From Kamptonema formosum PCC 6407 (GTDB taxonomy: Bacteria > Cyanobacteriota > Cyanobacteriia > Cyanobacteriales > Microcoleaceae): 64,000 nt of DNA. This document shows positions 36,385 through 45,292 of the stretch, piece by piece; positions within the stretch are counted from its first letter, which is position 1, and every line of letters starts with the position of its first letter. Under the pieces are notes generated by a model. The model was not told where the DNA came from. It worked only from the letters and a program-made list of their open reading frames with translations, and did no database searches. Where the stretch lies: assembly GCF_000332155.1 (NCBI RefSeq), contig NZ_KB235904.1, positions 1,324,590 through 1,388,589 of the forward strand, read 5' to 3'. A program made the translations under genes and the position numbers.

Positions 36385-37686
36385 ATGCTGTCAGTTAAAG
36401 AAGCAGAATCAATTATTTTAGATTTAGTACAACCCCTCGACAGTCAAAGGGATGTAGAAAAGATAGACTTATTGGCCGCGTCGGGGCGAATTTTAGCTGC
36501 ACCTGTGACAAGTTCCCTCGACTTTCCTCACTGGGATAATTCGGCAATGGATGGTTACGCCGTGAGGTTTGCGGATGTGGAAAATTGTAGCTCAACTCAA
36601 CCTATAATACTGGAAATTATCGAAGAAATTCCCGCAGGATATCAGCCTCAGTTTACTGTTGAATCGGGACAGGCTGCCCGGATTTTTACTGGCGCTGTTA
36701 TGCCTGCTGGTGCTGATACAGTGGTGATGCAGGAGGAAACGCGCAGGGATGGCGATCGCATTTCGATCTTAGTTTCTCCTTCCAAACCCACAGCATTTGT
36801 GCGTCACAAAGGCGCTTTTTATCAAGCAGGTACGCCTTTGTTGATGCCGAGTACAGTCCTCAACCCTCCAGAAATCGCCGTGTTAGCGGCCGCGCAATGT
36901 ATCCAAGTACCAGTTTACCGCCGTCCCCGCGTTGCAATTCTCTCCACTGGCGACGAATTAGTGTCTCCTGAGCAACCTTTGCAACCGGGTCAATTGGTAG
37001 ACTCGAATCAGTATGCTTTGGCCGCCTTGAGCTCGCAAGCGGGTGCAGAAATTATCCGGTTAGGGATTATTCCCGACGATCGCGAAAAGTTAAAAGATGC
37101 GATCGCATCTGCCATTTCCACCGCCGATATCGTACTTTCCACTGGCGGCGTTTCGGTGGGGGATTACGATTATGTTGAAGAAATCATCGCATCTTTAGGA
37201 GGAGAAATTCACATCCGCGCGGTAGGAATGAAACCAGGTAAACCCCTAACTGTAGCAAGTTTTAAACGAGAGGAACAGAGAAATTCCCCGATTTCACCAA
37301 TTACCAATTACCAATTACCAATTACCAATTCTCAATGTCTTTACTTTGGTTTACCTGGCAATCCCGTTTCTAGTTTAGTAACGTTTTGGCGTTTCGTCCA
37401 GCCAGCAATGCGGAAACTTTCTGGACTTAAACAGGAAGCTTGGGGGCCAGAGTTTGTGCAGGCGCGATCGCGCGTAGATTTGCGATCGGATGGGAAGCGA
37501 GAAAGTTACCTCTGGGGTCAATTACATTTATGTGCTGGCAATTACGAATTTGAACCCGCTAGCGGCAGTCAAAGTTCAGGTAATTTAATTAACCTAGCTA
37601 ATACTACAGGTTTAGCAGTTATCCCTGTGGATCAAACTTGGATTCAAGCCGGAGACTTAGTTCAAGTGTTAACTATTAGCAATTAG
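36385..37686 (+). CDS. moeA: Molybdopterin molybdenumtransferase MoeA with heptamer-encoded loop
   Basis: Inserts molybdenum into adenylylated molybdopterin. Family motifs: FPHWDNSAMDGYAVR (47-61), RIFTGAVMPAGADTVV (99-113), VAILSTGDELV (183-193), STGGVSVGDYD (252-262), GMKPGKPL (281-288) and FGLPGNPVSS (321-330). Between the last two, residues 297-317 (QRNSPISPITNYQLPITNSQ...) are an extra loop translated from CAATTAC heptamers. The C-terminus LTISN-stop also comes from a heptamer run. Catalytic parts look intact. Good start: a GGGGGA stretch six bases upstream. Confidence 0.95.
   Translation: MLSVKEAESIILDLVQPLDSQRDVEKIDLLAASGRILAAPVTSSLDFPHWDNSAMDGYAVRFADVENCSSTQPIILEIIEEIPAGYQPQFTVESGQAARIFTGAVMPAGADTVVMQEETRRDGDRISILVSPSKPTAFVRHKGAFYQAGTPLLMPSTVLNPPEIAVLAAAQCIQVPVYRRPRVAILSTGDELVSPEQPLQPGQLVDSNQYALAALSSQAGAEIIRLGIIPDDREKLKDAIASAISTADIVLSTGGVSVGDYDYVEEIIASLGGEIHIRAVGMKPGKPLTVASFKREEQRNSPISPITNYQLPITNSQCLYFGLPGNPVSSLVTFWRFVQPAMRKLSGLKQEAWGPEFVQARSRVDLRSDGKRESYLWGQLHLCAGNYEFEPASGSQSSGNLINLANTTGLAVIPVDQTWIQAGDLVQVLTISN
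37296..37334 (+). repeat. CAATTAC heptamer run inside moeA
   Basis: About five tandem CCAATTA units. Because 7 is not a multiple of 3, the frame returns every 21 bases and gives the 7-residue word PITNYQL. The insert sits in the loop before GLPGNPVSS and keeps the frame. Confidence 0.85.
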
Positions 37687-37761
37687 CAATTAGCAATTAG
37701 CCATTAGCCATTAGCCATTAGCCATTAGCCATTAGCCATTAGCCATTAGCAATTACCAATT
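37678..37761. repeat. Heptamer run GCAATTA / GCCATTA between moeA and the regulator gene
   Basis: Three AGCAATT units, then about seven AGCCATT units, then AGCAATTACCAATT, filling the entire gap from the moeA stop to the next ATG. It leaves no Shine-Dalgarno before that ATG. Confidence 0.9.
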
Positions 37762-38394
37762 ATGCGAATTTTAATTGTTGAAGATGACCCAATGATGCAA
37801 TTGGGATTAGAGCAAGTTTTAGGGGATTGTCCCGATTTAGAAATAGTAGGACAAGCAGAAGACGGTTACTTAGCAGTCGAAGCAGCATTAAGGCTTAAAC
37901 CCGATCTGATCGTGATGGATATCGGTTTGCCACGACTGGATGGAATTGCAGCAACGCAACAAATTAAAGAAAAATTACCTGATGTACGAGTGGTAATGCT
38001 AACTTCTCATACGGCGGAAACAGAAATTATTGCTGCTCTTTCTAGCGGTGCAGATGCTTACTGTATTAAAGGTGCTTCAGTAGAGCGTTTGTTAGCTGCA
38101 ATTGCCGCTGCTGCTGAAGGTGCTACCTATCTCGATCCTCAAATTGCTAGGACTGTGATTGAAAATCTCAAGCCTCCTACCCCTGTATCTACAGCAAGTA
38201 TAGGTCAACTGTCACAGCGGGAATCAGAAGTATTGAAACTGATGGTAGAAGGTTATAGCAATCCTGAAATTGCTGCTGCACTTTATCTCAGTCCTAATAC
38301 TATTAAAACTCACGTTCGTGGTATTATGAATAAGTTAGCAGTGGATGATAGAGTGCAGGCAGCAGTAGTAGCATTGAGAGCAGGGCTTGTTTAA
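37762..38394 (+). CDS. NarL/LuxR-type response regulator
   Basis: Receiver domain 1-120 (Asp8/Asp9, phosphoacceptor Asp53 in LIVMDIGLPRLDG, Thr84-Ser85, Lys106-type position occupied in YCIKGAS) followed by a LuxR HTH (about 148-208: LSQRESEVLKLMVEGYSNPEIA, LSPNTIKTHVRGIMNKL). A DNA-binding two-component regulator; target genes and kinase unknown. The start codon follows directly on heptamer repeats with no ribosome-binding site. Translation could be coupled weakly to moeA or be leaderless. Confidence 0.92.
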   Translation: MRILIVEDDPMMQLGLEQVLGDCPDLEIVGQAEDGYLAVEAALRLKPDLIVMDIGLPRLDGIAATQQIKEKLPDVRVVMLTSHTAETEIIAALSSGADAYCIKGASVERLLAAIAAAAEGATYLDPQIARTVIENLKPPTPVSTASIGQLSQRESEVLKLMVEGYSNPEIAAALYLSPNTIKTHVRGIMNKLAVDDRVQAAVVALRAGLV

Positions 38395-38413
38395 GATTAT
38401 AAGGATGTGAAGA

Positions 38414-39064
38414 ATGAGTAAGCTAGATTTGATGAAAGCTTTTCAGCCTGGACACAAATTAATTACTCAGTTTTGCGAGCTGACTTTAACATCCTATGAA
38501 ATTGGAAAATTAACTTTAAATTCAGGAAAGTTAGTAGCTTGCGACCCTCTAGTTTTTCCAGGTACAGAACCTTTTGCTCCTCAATTTAAATCTGGTCATT
38601 ATCCAGTGATTTTAAGTGTTGGATATAATCCAAAGGATGATAATAAAACAGTTGCTTATGCAATGCTTCGCTTCAACGAGCAAGCTCCTATCAAGTGGCA
38701 ATTGGCTACTAAACTGGGTGAAGACTTAAGTGTGCTTTCAGGAAATGAAGTATTCGGTTATGGCGTTGACTCTGGAACAGGTTGTTTTATGGATGCAGAT
38801 GCTGGTCAAATTATTGTTGATAATACTTGGAAAGCAGAAACTTATGAAGAAAGTTTGAGTTGCAAGCTTGGAGAAGCACTAGAAGAAAACTATAACCTTG
38901 GATTTAATTGGGCTAATCTATGTGTAGATGACTCTACACACGCAAATGTGATTGCATTTGATTCGGGTGAGGGTGATGGTTTCTACGCTTCTTATTTTGG
39001 ACTTGATGCTGAGGGTTGTATTGTTGCCGTTGTAACAGAGTTTATGTCAGGAGATTTATTATGA
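38414..39064 (+). CDS. DUF4241 family protein (216 aa)
   Basis: Matches DUF4241: GKLVACDPLVFPGTEPFAPQ, YPVILSVGY, VFGYGVDSGTGCFMDADA and the C-terminal DSGEGDGFYASYFGLDAEGCIV. No signal peptide. DUF4241 has been discussed with immunity-type proteins of polymorphic toxins, but no toxin is seen here, so function stays open. AAGGA about nine bases before the ATG; 19 bp after the regulator gene. Confidence 0.85.
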   Translation: MSKLDLMKAFQPGHKLITQFCELTLTSYEIGKLTLNSGKLVACDPLVFPGTEPFAPQFKSGHYPVILSVGYNPKDDNKTVAYAMLRFNEQAPIKWQLATKLGEDLSVLSGNEVFGYGVDSGTGCFMDADAGQIIVDNTWKAETYEESLSCKLGEALEENYNLGFNWANLCVDDSTHANVIAFDSGEGDGFYASYFGLDAEGCIVAVVTEFMSGDLL

Positions 39065-39192
39065 TGTAGCAGTTTTTGGTTGCATCTATTAAAAGTAAGG
39101 CAATAGAAATTGACTGTAATACAAAAAGTTGCGTTAAATTGAAAGGAAGCCAATATCTATAACTTACACGCCAAGTTTAGAGGAAAATAACA

Positions 39193-40338
39193 ATGTTTAA
39201 AAACTTAGAAAACATTGATTGGGATAGGCTAGAAAGCGAATTAGGCGAGAAGCTAGTAACTCTTTTAAAAGACCTATCAGCGGATGATAAAAAGGTACGT
39301 AGCGAGGCTCAGATGGAATTGTGGTATGCAAGTTGGCACCAGGGAACATTGACCTGGCCTGCTTATTTTATAGTCCCATTTTTCCAAGAACGTCTCTCAC
39401 GCGAATCAGAACCAGATTTATTAGAATCAATATTGATCGATCTGGCACACTTGGCAACCGCAGCAACATTTTTTGGCACTCAGCCAGTTTTCAAGTATGA
39501 GATATTAGAATTAGATAAGGAATATCCTTCTGAATATCAGGAACAGTTGCTAATTGAGTTAGGGTGGGTAAATGGGACTTTTGAGGCAGTTTATAAAGGA
39601 ATCAATCTTTATCTTAATTTACTAGAACACAACTATCCCAAAGTTAGAATAGCCGCTGCTTATACGCTTTCTTGTTGCAAGTCAGAGGCAGAGCGGATAT
39701 GCAATTTAATGATTCAGCATTTTACCTGCGAGTCTGATGAAATGGTAAAAGCGACAATTCCCTTGTGTCTGGCATTTCTCAGCAAAAGTACGCTTGTAGA
39801 TGCCGCTTTTTGTGAGGAAATTTTGAACTCAAATGAAAGCGATATTGTCAAACTTTCTGCCGGGGTTAGCCTTGCTTATATAGCGGGCGAAAATATCTCA
39901 AACAATGCTTTCAATCGGCTCCTAAGTTTGATCAAAAATAAAGAGTTATTTACCCATTTGTGGGAACACTATGACAACCCAATGGCAACCGCACATTACT
40001 GGATGATTATTAATTTTTTTAGCCGGCTTGACGATAGTAAATTAGCGCAGATTTTAGTAGTTTTGGCGGAACCTGAACAACAAATATATGACTGCGGGGA
40101 TTTATTACAGGAACTTGCTTTTAACTGGCAAAAGATCCCAGAAGGTACAACTATCGATCAGTTAACAGAACCTCAGCAAGTGATTCTGCGTTTAATTGCC
40201 GACAGGATAACCACCAACCAAGAAAGGCTAAACACATATAATCTCTTAAGTTTTATGGGAATAAAAGAGGTCGGATTAGGCCCACAGGAAAAACTAATTA
40301 ATTTTCTCAATGGCGAACCATTAAAATATGATGCCTAA
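39193..40338 (+). CDS. HEAT-repeat-like protein (381 aa)
   Basis: All-helical, with repeated paired helices such as LLESILIDLAHLATAATFF, LLEHNYPKVRIAAAYTLSCC and MVKATIPLCLAFLSKS, IVKLSAGVSLAYIAG. These match HEAT/ARM-type repeats that bind proteins. No catalytic motif. Good ribosome-binding site GAGGAAAATAACA. It follows the DUF4241 gene on the same strand (128 bp). Proteins with such repeats also occur as toxin-immunity or scaffold proteins; that is inference. Convergent with the kinase gene 17 bp away. Confidence 0.75.
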   Translation: MFKNLENIDWDRLESELGEKLVTLLKDLSADDKKVRSEAQMELWYASWHQGTLTWPAYFIVPFFQERLSRESEPDLLESILIDLAHLATAATFFGTQPVFKYEILELDKEYPSEYQEQLLIELGWVNGTFEAVYKGINLYLNLLEHNYPKVRIAAAYTLSCCKSEAERICNLMIQHFTCESDEMVKATIPLCLAFLSKSTLVDAAFCEEILNSNESDIVKLSAGVSLAYIAGENISNNAFNRLLSLIKNKELFTHLWEHYDNPMATAHYWMIINFFSRLDDSKLAQILVVLAEPEQQIYDCGDLLQELAFNWQKIPEGTTIDQLTEPQQVILRLIADRITTNQERLNTYNLLSFMGIKEVGLGPQEKLINFLNGEPLKYDA

Positions 40339-40355
40339 GTGCAATTTTATTTAAC

Positions 40356-42077
40356 CTAACTATCAACAATCGGCAAAGTAAACCAAAAAGTAGCACCCGC
40401 ACCCGGACTACTAATTACTCCAATTTCCCCTCCGTGAGCGGCAATAATTTGGCGACAAAGATATAGTCCCAAACCCAAACCAAGAGAATGCCGAACTTGA
40501 GAACCCCTAGCATAAAGGTCAAAAAGGCGATCGCATAGTTCAGCAGGTATTCCCACGCCGTCATCCTCCACAGTACAGCGAATCATTTTGATTGAACGCT
40601 CGGCAATTTTCCTCTGATTATCCACCTCTATTATTGCCGCAGTCATCGTCAAATTAAGTCCCGGCGCATTGTGTTTTAAAGCATTAGCAATCAAATTTGA
40701 AAATACTCGCCATAACTGCGTAGAGTCAGCATTAACTAATGGTAAATCGGCTGAAACTTGATTTTTTACAGCCGTTTGATGTTGCACTAGCATTGGTTCT
40801 AAATCTGCGATCGCAGATTCAATTAAACCTCTCAAATGTAGGGGTTCGCATTGCAAAACTAAACCCCGTACCTCGCTAGCCTGTACTTCCAAAAGCGAAT
40901 TTATTAACTTTAATTGCTGTTCGCTCCCTTGAATCATCCGCAATAAAATAGATCGCGGTACTGCGATCCCATCCCCAGGCTTTTTCTCCCAATTTTTCAA
41001 CACCATTAACATCCCTGCAACCGGGTTTCGCAAGTCGTGAGAGAGAGCATGGATAAACACCCGCAAAGCTTCCTCCGCCTGCTTTCGCTGCGTGATATCC
41101 TCAATTAAACCTTCATAATAAAGCACCTTGCCATTAGCATCTCGCACCGTTCGTGCGTTCTCAGAAATCCAGACAATGCTGCCATCTTTGCGGTAGATTT
41201 GAGACTCAAAATCCGATACTCTCCCGTGTTCTTCAATCTGTCTAATAAACTCAGCGCGGCGATTTGGTTCTACATATAATTGATGTTCTATATCAGTAAA
41301 AATATCTGTTACTTCTTCCGATAAATCGTAGCCATAAATTCTAGCTAAAGCCGGATTTGCTGTAATATATCTCCCATCAGGAGTACTCTGAAAAATTCCC
41401 TCCCCGGCATTTTCAAAAATACTGCGATACTTCGCTTCCGCTGCTTCTAACTTATCATAAGTTACTGCCAAAGACCGCCTAGTTTCAAACTCATCTCGCT
41501 GTAAGCGCTCGTACAAATATACCGACAAATCGCAGATAAAACAAAACCAAAATAAATATAAATAAAATCCTGCAAAATGGAAAGCTGTCATCTTCGCGAT
41601 GGTGAGATTAAGCGCCCAATTTACTCCTATATAACAAGCAACTACGCCTAACTGTGAAACTACATGAAGGGGCCATCGCACGGGCATTAATGTCGCCTGA
41701 GTTAAAAATGCCAAACACCACATTAAAGTCTGAGGTTCTGCTTGACCAATTAGGGCCGCTCCTACCTGTACAATGATAGTTAGCGACCAAGAAAAACCTA
41801 AAAATAATAAACTAGGATAGCGCCTTCCTAGTTCAGTTTGGTGCAATGTTAAACAGGTAAGCAATCCTAATTCAACAGCAATACCAATATAGAGATTTGC
41901 AGCTTTAAATTCTTTGGGATCGAAGATAGATTCTCCCCAAAGATAAACCGTAATTGTTAAAGCAAAAAAGACTGCAATCCACAAGGCGGGACGCAGGCGG
42001 TTTCTCAGAAAACGGTCACGCCAAACCTCATAATTGACGGACAACTGAGCTGCTTTAACATTGCTCAGATTGGTCAT
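40356..42077 (-). CDS. Membrane-bound PAS sensor histidine kinase (573 aa)
   Basis: Membrane part with five or six helices (about 30-190, MASE-like but not assigned), short coiled coil (200-215), PAS/PAC (216-335, GIFQSTPDGRYITANPALARIYGY...RKDGSIVWISENARTV), HisKA with the phospho-acceptor His347 (LSHDLRNPVAG), and HATPase (N-box SNLIANALKHN, G1 DDGVGIP, G2 GLGLGLYLCRQI). Complete kinase; no receiver attached. The leader before the ATG is a pyrimidine run on the coding strand (AAGGAAG repeat complement), so no Shine-Dalgarno exists. Confidence 0.93.
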   Translation of the reverse strand: MTNLSNVKAAQLSVNYEVWRDRFLRNRLRPALWIAVFFALTITVYLWGESIFDPKEFKAANLYIGIAVELGLLTCLTLHQTELGRRYPSLLFLGFSWSLTIIVQVGAALIGQAEPQTLMWCLAFLTQATLMPVRWPLHVVSQLGVVACYIGVNWALNLTIAKMTAFHFAGFYLYLFWFCFICDLSVYLYERLQRDEFETRRSLAVTYDKLEAAEAKYRSIFENAGEGIFQSTPDGRYITANPALARIYGYDLSEEVTDIFTDIEHQLYVEPNRRAEFIRQIEEHGRVSDFESQIYRKDGSIVWISENARTVRDANGKVLYYEGLIEDITQRKQAEEALRVFIHALSHDLRNPVAGMLMVLKNWEKKPGDGIAVPRSILLRMIQGSEQQLKLINSLLEVQASEVRGLVLQCEPLHLRGLIESAIADLEPMLVQHQTAVKNQVSADLPLVNADSTQLWRVFSNLIANALKHNAPGLNLTMTAAIIEVDNQRKIAERSIKMIRCTVEDDGVGIPAELCDRLFDLYARGSQVRHSLGLGLGLYLCRQIIAAHGGEIGVISSPGAGATFWFTLPIVDS

Positions 42078-42078
42078 A

Positions 42079-42120
42079 GGAAGAAGGAAGAAGGAAGAAG
42101 AAGAAGAAGAAGTAAGAAGG
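42079..42120. repeat. AAGGAAG heptamer / AAG triplet run before the kinase start
   Basis: GGAAGAAGGAAGAAGGAAG followed by AAG triplets, immediately upstream of the kinase ATG at 42077, where it occupies the ribosome-binding position with the wrong (pyrimidine) strand. Confidence 0.8.
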
Positions 42121-42147
42121 ATTTAGCTATAAACAACCTAGAACTAA

Positions 42148-42204
42148 TTACGTAACGCCGCCTTCTAGGCGGTAATATACCGCCTAGAAGATGGCGTTAC
42201 GTAA
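42148..42204. repeat. Long hairpin, second copy of the GTAACGCCGCCTT family
   Basis: The arm 42148-42174 pairs with 42178-42204 over 27 positions with two mismatches, around an ATA loop. The core GCCGCCTTCTAGGCGGT differs from the hairpin at 18938-18995 by A to C on the left arm and by the matching T to G on the right arm. It lies between two same-strand kinase genes and may attenuate or end the upstream transcript. Confidence 0.75.
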
Positions 42205-42247
42205 GTTTTTAAAGCAATAGAAATAGCCTTGTCCATCTTCGTGATTG

Positions 42248-45094
42248 TTATATTTCATAATTCAAACAATAGTTAGCAATAGGTAGTGTAAACCAGAACT
42301 TTGAACCAACTCCGAGATTACTATCAACTCCCATTTCGCCACCGTGAGCTTTAATAATTTGGCGAGAGATATATAGTCCTAAACCTAGACCAGTCAATTG
42401 TCTATTATTAGGGTCTTGAACGTAAAGTTCAAACAGAGATGCACATTGCTGAGGACTTATCCCTATTCCATTATCTTCAATCGTACAACGAATTATGTTA
42501 CTTTCGCTTGTGCTTTTCCCTAAATTATAAGTCGATGGATGGGGGATTGAGCATTGTCTTGTTTTGATGCTTGCATTAATCACATCTATCTTAAGGCTTA
42601 AATTTACTCCGGGTGGGTTGTGTTTGAGAGCATTCGTCAGCAGGTTTTCAAATACGCGCCGCAACTGTTTAGCATCGCCATTTACTAGGGGTAAATCTGC
42701 GGGTACGCTTTGAGTTAAAGTTGCGTTGTTTTTACCTAAAATATGTTCTAAATCCTTTACAACGTCTGAACTCAAATCGCTTAATTGTAGTGGGGTGCAG
42801 TTGAGGACAATTCCGTTTACTTCGCTGGCGTGAGCATCTAAAAGAGAATTAACCATACTTAACTGATGTTCGCTACCCTGTACCATTCGTTCCAAAATTG
42901 AACGAGGAACGGGTATTTTTTGCTGATTTTCCCCTGGCAAATTGCCCATGCAAGGCTTGTTAAGCAAATTTTTTAGCAAAATCAACATTCCCATCAGTGG
43001 GGTGCGGAGATTGTGAGAAACTGCGTGTATAAATAGGTCTTTAAGTCGGTTGCTTTCTTGAAGTTCTTGCATTTTTTGCTGGAGTTCTTGGGTGCGTTCT
43101 TCGACTTGGCGTTCTAGGTTAGCATTGAGAGTTGTTACTTGCTGTAACAACTGCGCTTGTTGAAGAGCGATCGCGACTTGTGTAGCTAGTTTTTCTAATA
43201 AATCAATTTCAAATTCTTGCCAATGGCGCGTTCCGGCACACTGATTGACTACCAACAGTCCAAATAGCTGTTCTCCTAACATAATTGGCAGGTTTAATGC
43301 CGCCCGTACTTGATAATTATGGTAGTATTCAACCATTGCGGCTGGTATTTCTATTTGAGTGGTATCGGCAATGGCACAGACGGCATTATGGGCGTAATAT
43401 TTTCTCACTTCATTAATGTGATTATTATCGGTAAATTTCCAGGCTAAAATCGAAGGAAAATCGGGATTTACCGACTCGGAAACTATGATACTATACTGAG
43501 ATTTTGTCGGGGATGCTTCGATACTATTTAAAGTAGCAATAAAGGCGCGGTCTGCTTTCAAAAATTGTCTGACTTCGGCGACAGTAGTATTAAGAATTTC
43601 GTCGAGGTCAAGCGATCGCCTAATTCGCAGTGCAATTTCGCCTAACAAGCGATCGCGCCAAGCAGACACCCGCAAAGCTTCTTCAGTGGCTTTACGCTCC
43701 GTGACATCCTGTACCGCCGCCACCATCCCATTGTGCTTAACGGCTGAGTGTTCCCGCAAAGTGCGATCGCTCCCATCTGGGAGGACAATTCTGTACTCAA
43801 TACAATAATGTTTTTGCTCAAATACTGCTCTCTGATGCGATCGCGCCACTAACTCCCGATCTTCGGGATGTACTGCTTGTAAAAACGCTTCCTCGCTGGG
43901 TTCACAGCAACCAGGAACATAACCCAGCAAACGGTAAAGTTCCGCCGACCACCGCAACTCAATTATAGACTTTCTTTCCCCTCTTAATTTCGATGAATAA
44001 GGCATTTCAATTAAGGATTGAAAATTATCGCTAGCTGCATTTTCAACTGCATATTTTAAATCCCAGTTACCTAATTGAGCAATACGTTGAGCATTAGCTA
44101 AACTTGCTTCACTCTCTCGCAATAGAGAAGCCGTGCGATGTACATCTACTAATGCTTGCTGACGTTCCGCAACAGCAGCAGCTAAGATTAAAGCCGTACT
44201 CGCGATCGCACCCATAAAAACTTGTAAAAATAACACAGCCTGACTGAGATTTAAGCTCTTAGCAACAAAAGGGCCGCCTCCTTGAACAGCACCAAAAATA
44301 GCGAGAGTGGAAACAATCACGCTAGCCAAAATCGCCCCTTCCTGACCAAATCTCAAGGCCGCCCAAACTACTAAAGGAAAAGGCAAATATTCTAAAGGAT
44401 AAAGTGCAATTTCTGCCTCAGTTTTCGAGCCAAATACTAACAAACTAACGCAGGTCAATAAACTCAGACAGATACTAAACTCAAAATAATTAAAAGTTTC
44501 AGATTTCCAATTTGAAATTGGATAAATCCCATTTTTAATCTTTAATTTGAAATTTTTAACTCCTAAACTCCAAATCAACAACAAGGGAGTCACAATTAAA
44601 ATCCCCATGCCATCTCCGATCCAAGTTGTCCACCAATTCGTCCAAAAACTGCTCCAGTTAGCGATACCAAAAATACACCCACTCAAATTACCCAGAGTAG
44701 CCACTACGATCGTAGAGATGACAGCAGCAGCCAGTAATGCCATCACATCTCGCAGACGTTCCAGGCGGGGAGAAAAACCGATGCGATCGAGCAGCATTTT
44801 CCCAGCGATCGCTTGGAGAGTAACGCTAAAAGCACTGGTCGCGATCGTCGGCCAAGGTATACTTATTCCCCCCGTTGAATTCAATAAAAAAGAACCGATC
44901 GCTACCCCTGGCCACATTTGGAAGCCTTTCAATGAAAATGCTGCTAAGGCAATTCCCGCCGGCGGCCACACTGGGGAAGCCTCCGCTTTCGCCAGTCCCA
45001 ACATCGACGCGGACAGTTTTCCCGTCAAAAAATAGGCTAAGGCAAGGATGCCTATGTGCAATATCAGCTCATAGCGGTTTTTAAGCAGTTTCAT
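42248..45094 (-). CDS. MASE1-PAS-GAF sensor histidine kinase (948 aa)
   Basis: N-terminal MASE1 membrane sensor (about 10-310; ASPVWPPAGIALAAF, WIGDGMGILIVTPLLL); PAS (about 330-470, IVLPDGSDRTLREHSAV...DVTERK); GAF (about 490-645, LDEILNTTVAEVRQFLKADRAFIATL); coiled coil (645-685); HisKA with His694 (VSHNLRTPLMG); HATPase (NLLTNALKHNPPG, DNGIGIS, GLGLGLYISRQI). The ATG at 45094 is preferred over a GTG 18 bases earlier; neither has a Shine-Dalgarno. The MASE1 part has an insert about 184-207 (FKLKIKNGIYPISNWKSETF). The HK core closely resembles that of the next kinase gene, suggesting a shared origin. Confidence 0.93.
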   Translation of the reverse strand: MKLLKNRYELILHIGILALAYFLTGKLSASMLGLAKAEASPVWPPAGIALAAFSLKGFQMWPGVAIGSFLLNSTGGISIPWPTIATSAFSVTLQAIAGKMLLDRIGFSPRLERLRDVMALLAAAVISTIVVATLGNLSGCIFGIANWSSFWTNWWTTWIGDGMGILIVTPLLLIWSLGVKNFKLKIKNGIYPISNWKSETFNYFEFSICLSLLTCVSLLVFGSKTEAEIALYPLEYLPFPLVVWAALRFGQEGAILASVIVSTLAIFGAVQGGGPFVAKSLNLSQAVLFLQVFMGAIASTALILAAAVAERQQALVDVHRTASLLRESEASLANAQRIAQLGNWDLKYAVENAASDNFQSLIEMPYSSKLRGERKSIIELRWSAELYRLLGYVPGCCEPSEEAFLQAVHPEDRELVARSHQRAVFEQKHYCIEYRIVLPDGSDRTLREHSAVKHNGMVAAVQDVTERKATEEALRVSAWRDRLLGEIALRIRRSLDLDEILNTTVAEVRQFLKADRAFIATLNSIEASPTKSQYSIIVSESVNPDFPSILAWKFTDNNHINEVRKYYAHNAVCAIADTTQIEIPAAMVEYYHNYQVRAALNLPIMLGEQLFGLLVVNQCAGTRHWQEFEIDLLEKLATQVAIALQQAQLLQQVTTLNANLERQVEERTQELQQKMQELQESNRLKDLFIHAVSHNLRTPLMGMLILLKNLLNKPCMGNLPGENQQKIPVPRSILERMVQGSEHQLSMVNSLLDAHASEVNGIVLNCTPLQLSDLSSDVVKDLEHILGKNNATLTQSVPADLPLVNGDAKQLRRVFENLLTNALKHNPPGVNLSLKIDVINASIKTRQCSIPHPSTYNLGKSTSESNIIRCTIEDNGIGISPQQCASLFELYVQDPNNRQLTGLGLGLYISRQIIKAHGGEMGVDSNLGVGSKFWFTLPIANYCLNYEI

Positions 45095-45226
45095 CTGAAC
45101 TATTGATACCACATCTGCCAGAGGTAGTAGAACGATCGATTGAGTATTACTTTTAAATTACACTTTCCCAAAGCGATCGTACTTCCTTCCACTGCATTAC
45201 CTGATTGGGTGAAGGAAGTAATTTTT

Positions 45227-45250
45227 GAGTTTTAAGTTTTAAGTTTTGAA
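45227..45250. repeat. Heptamer run GTTTTAA
   Basis: Three tandem GTTTTAA/GTTTTGA units in the gap between the MASE1 kinase and the Ser/Thr kinase genes. Nothing else was seen in this 198-bp gap. Confidence 0.65.
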
Positions 45251-45292
45251 TAATACAAAAGTTACATACTTACTACAATTTTCGCTACTTTT

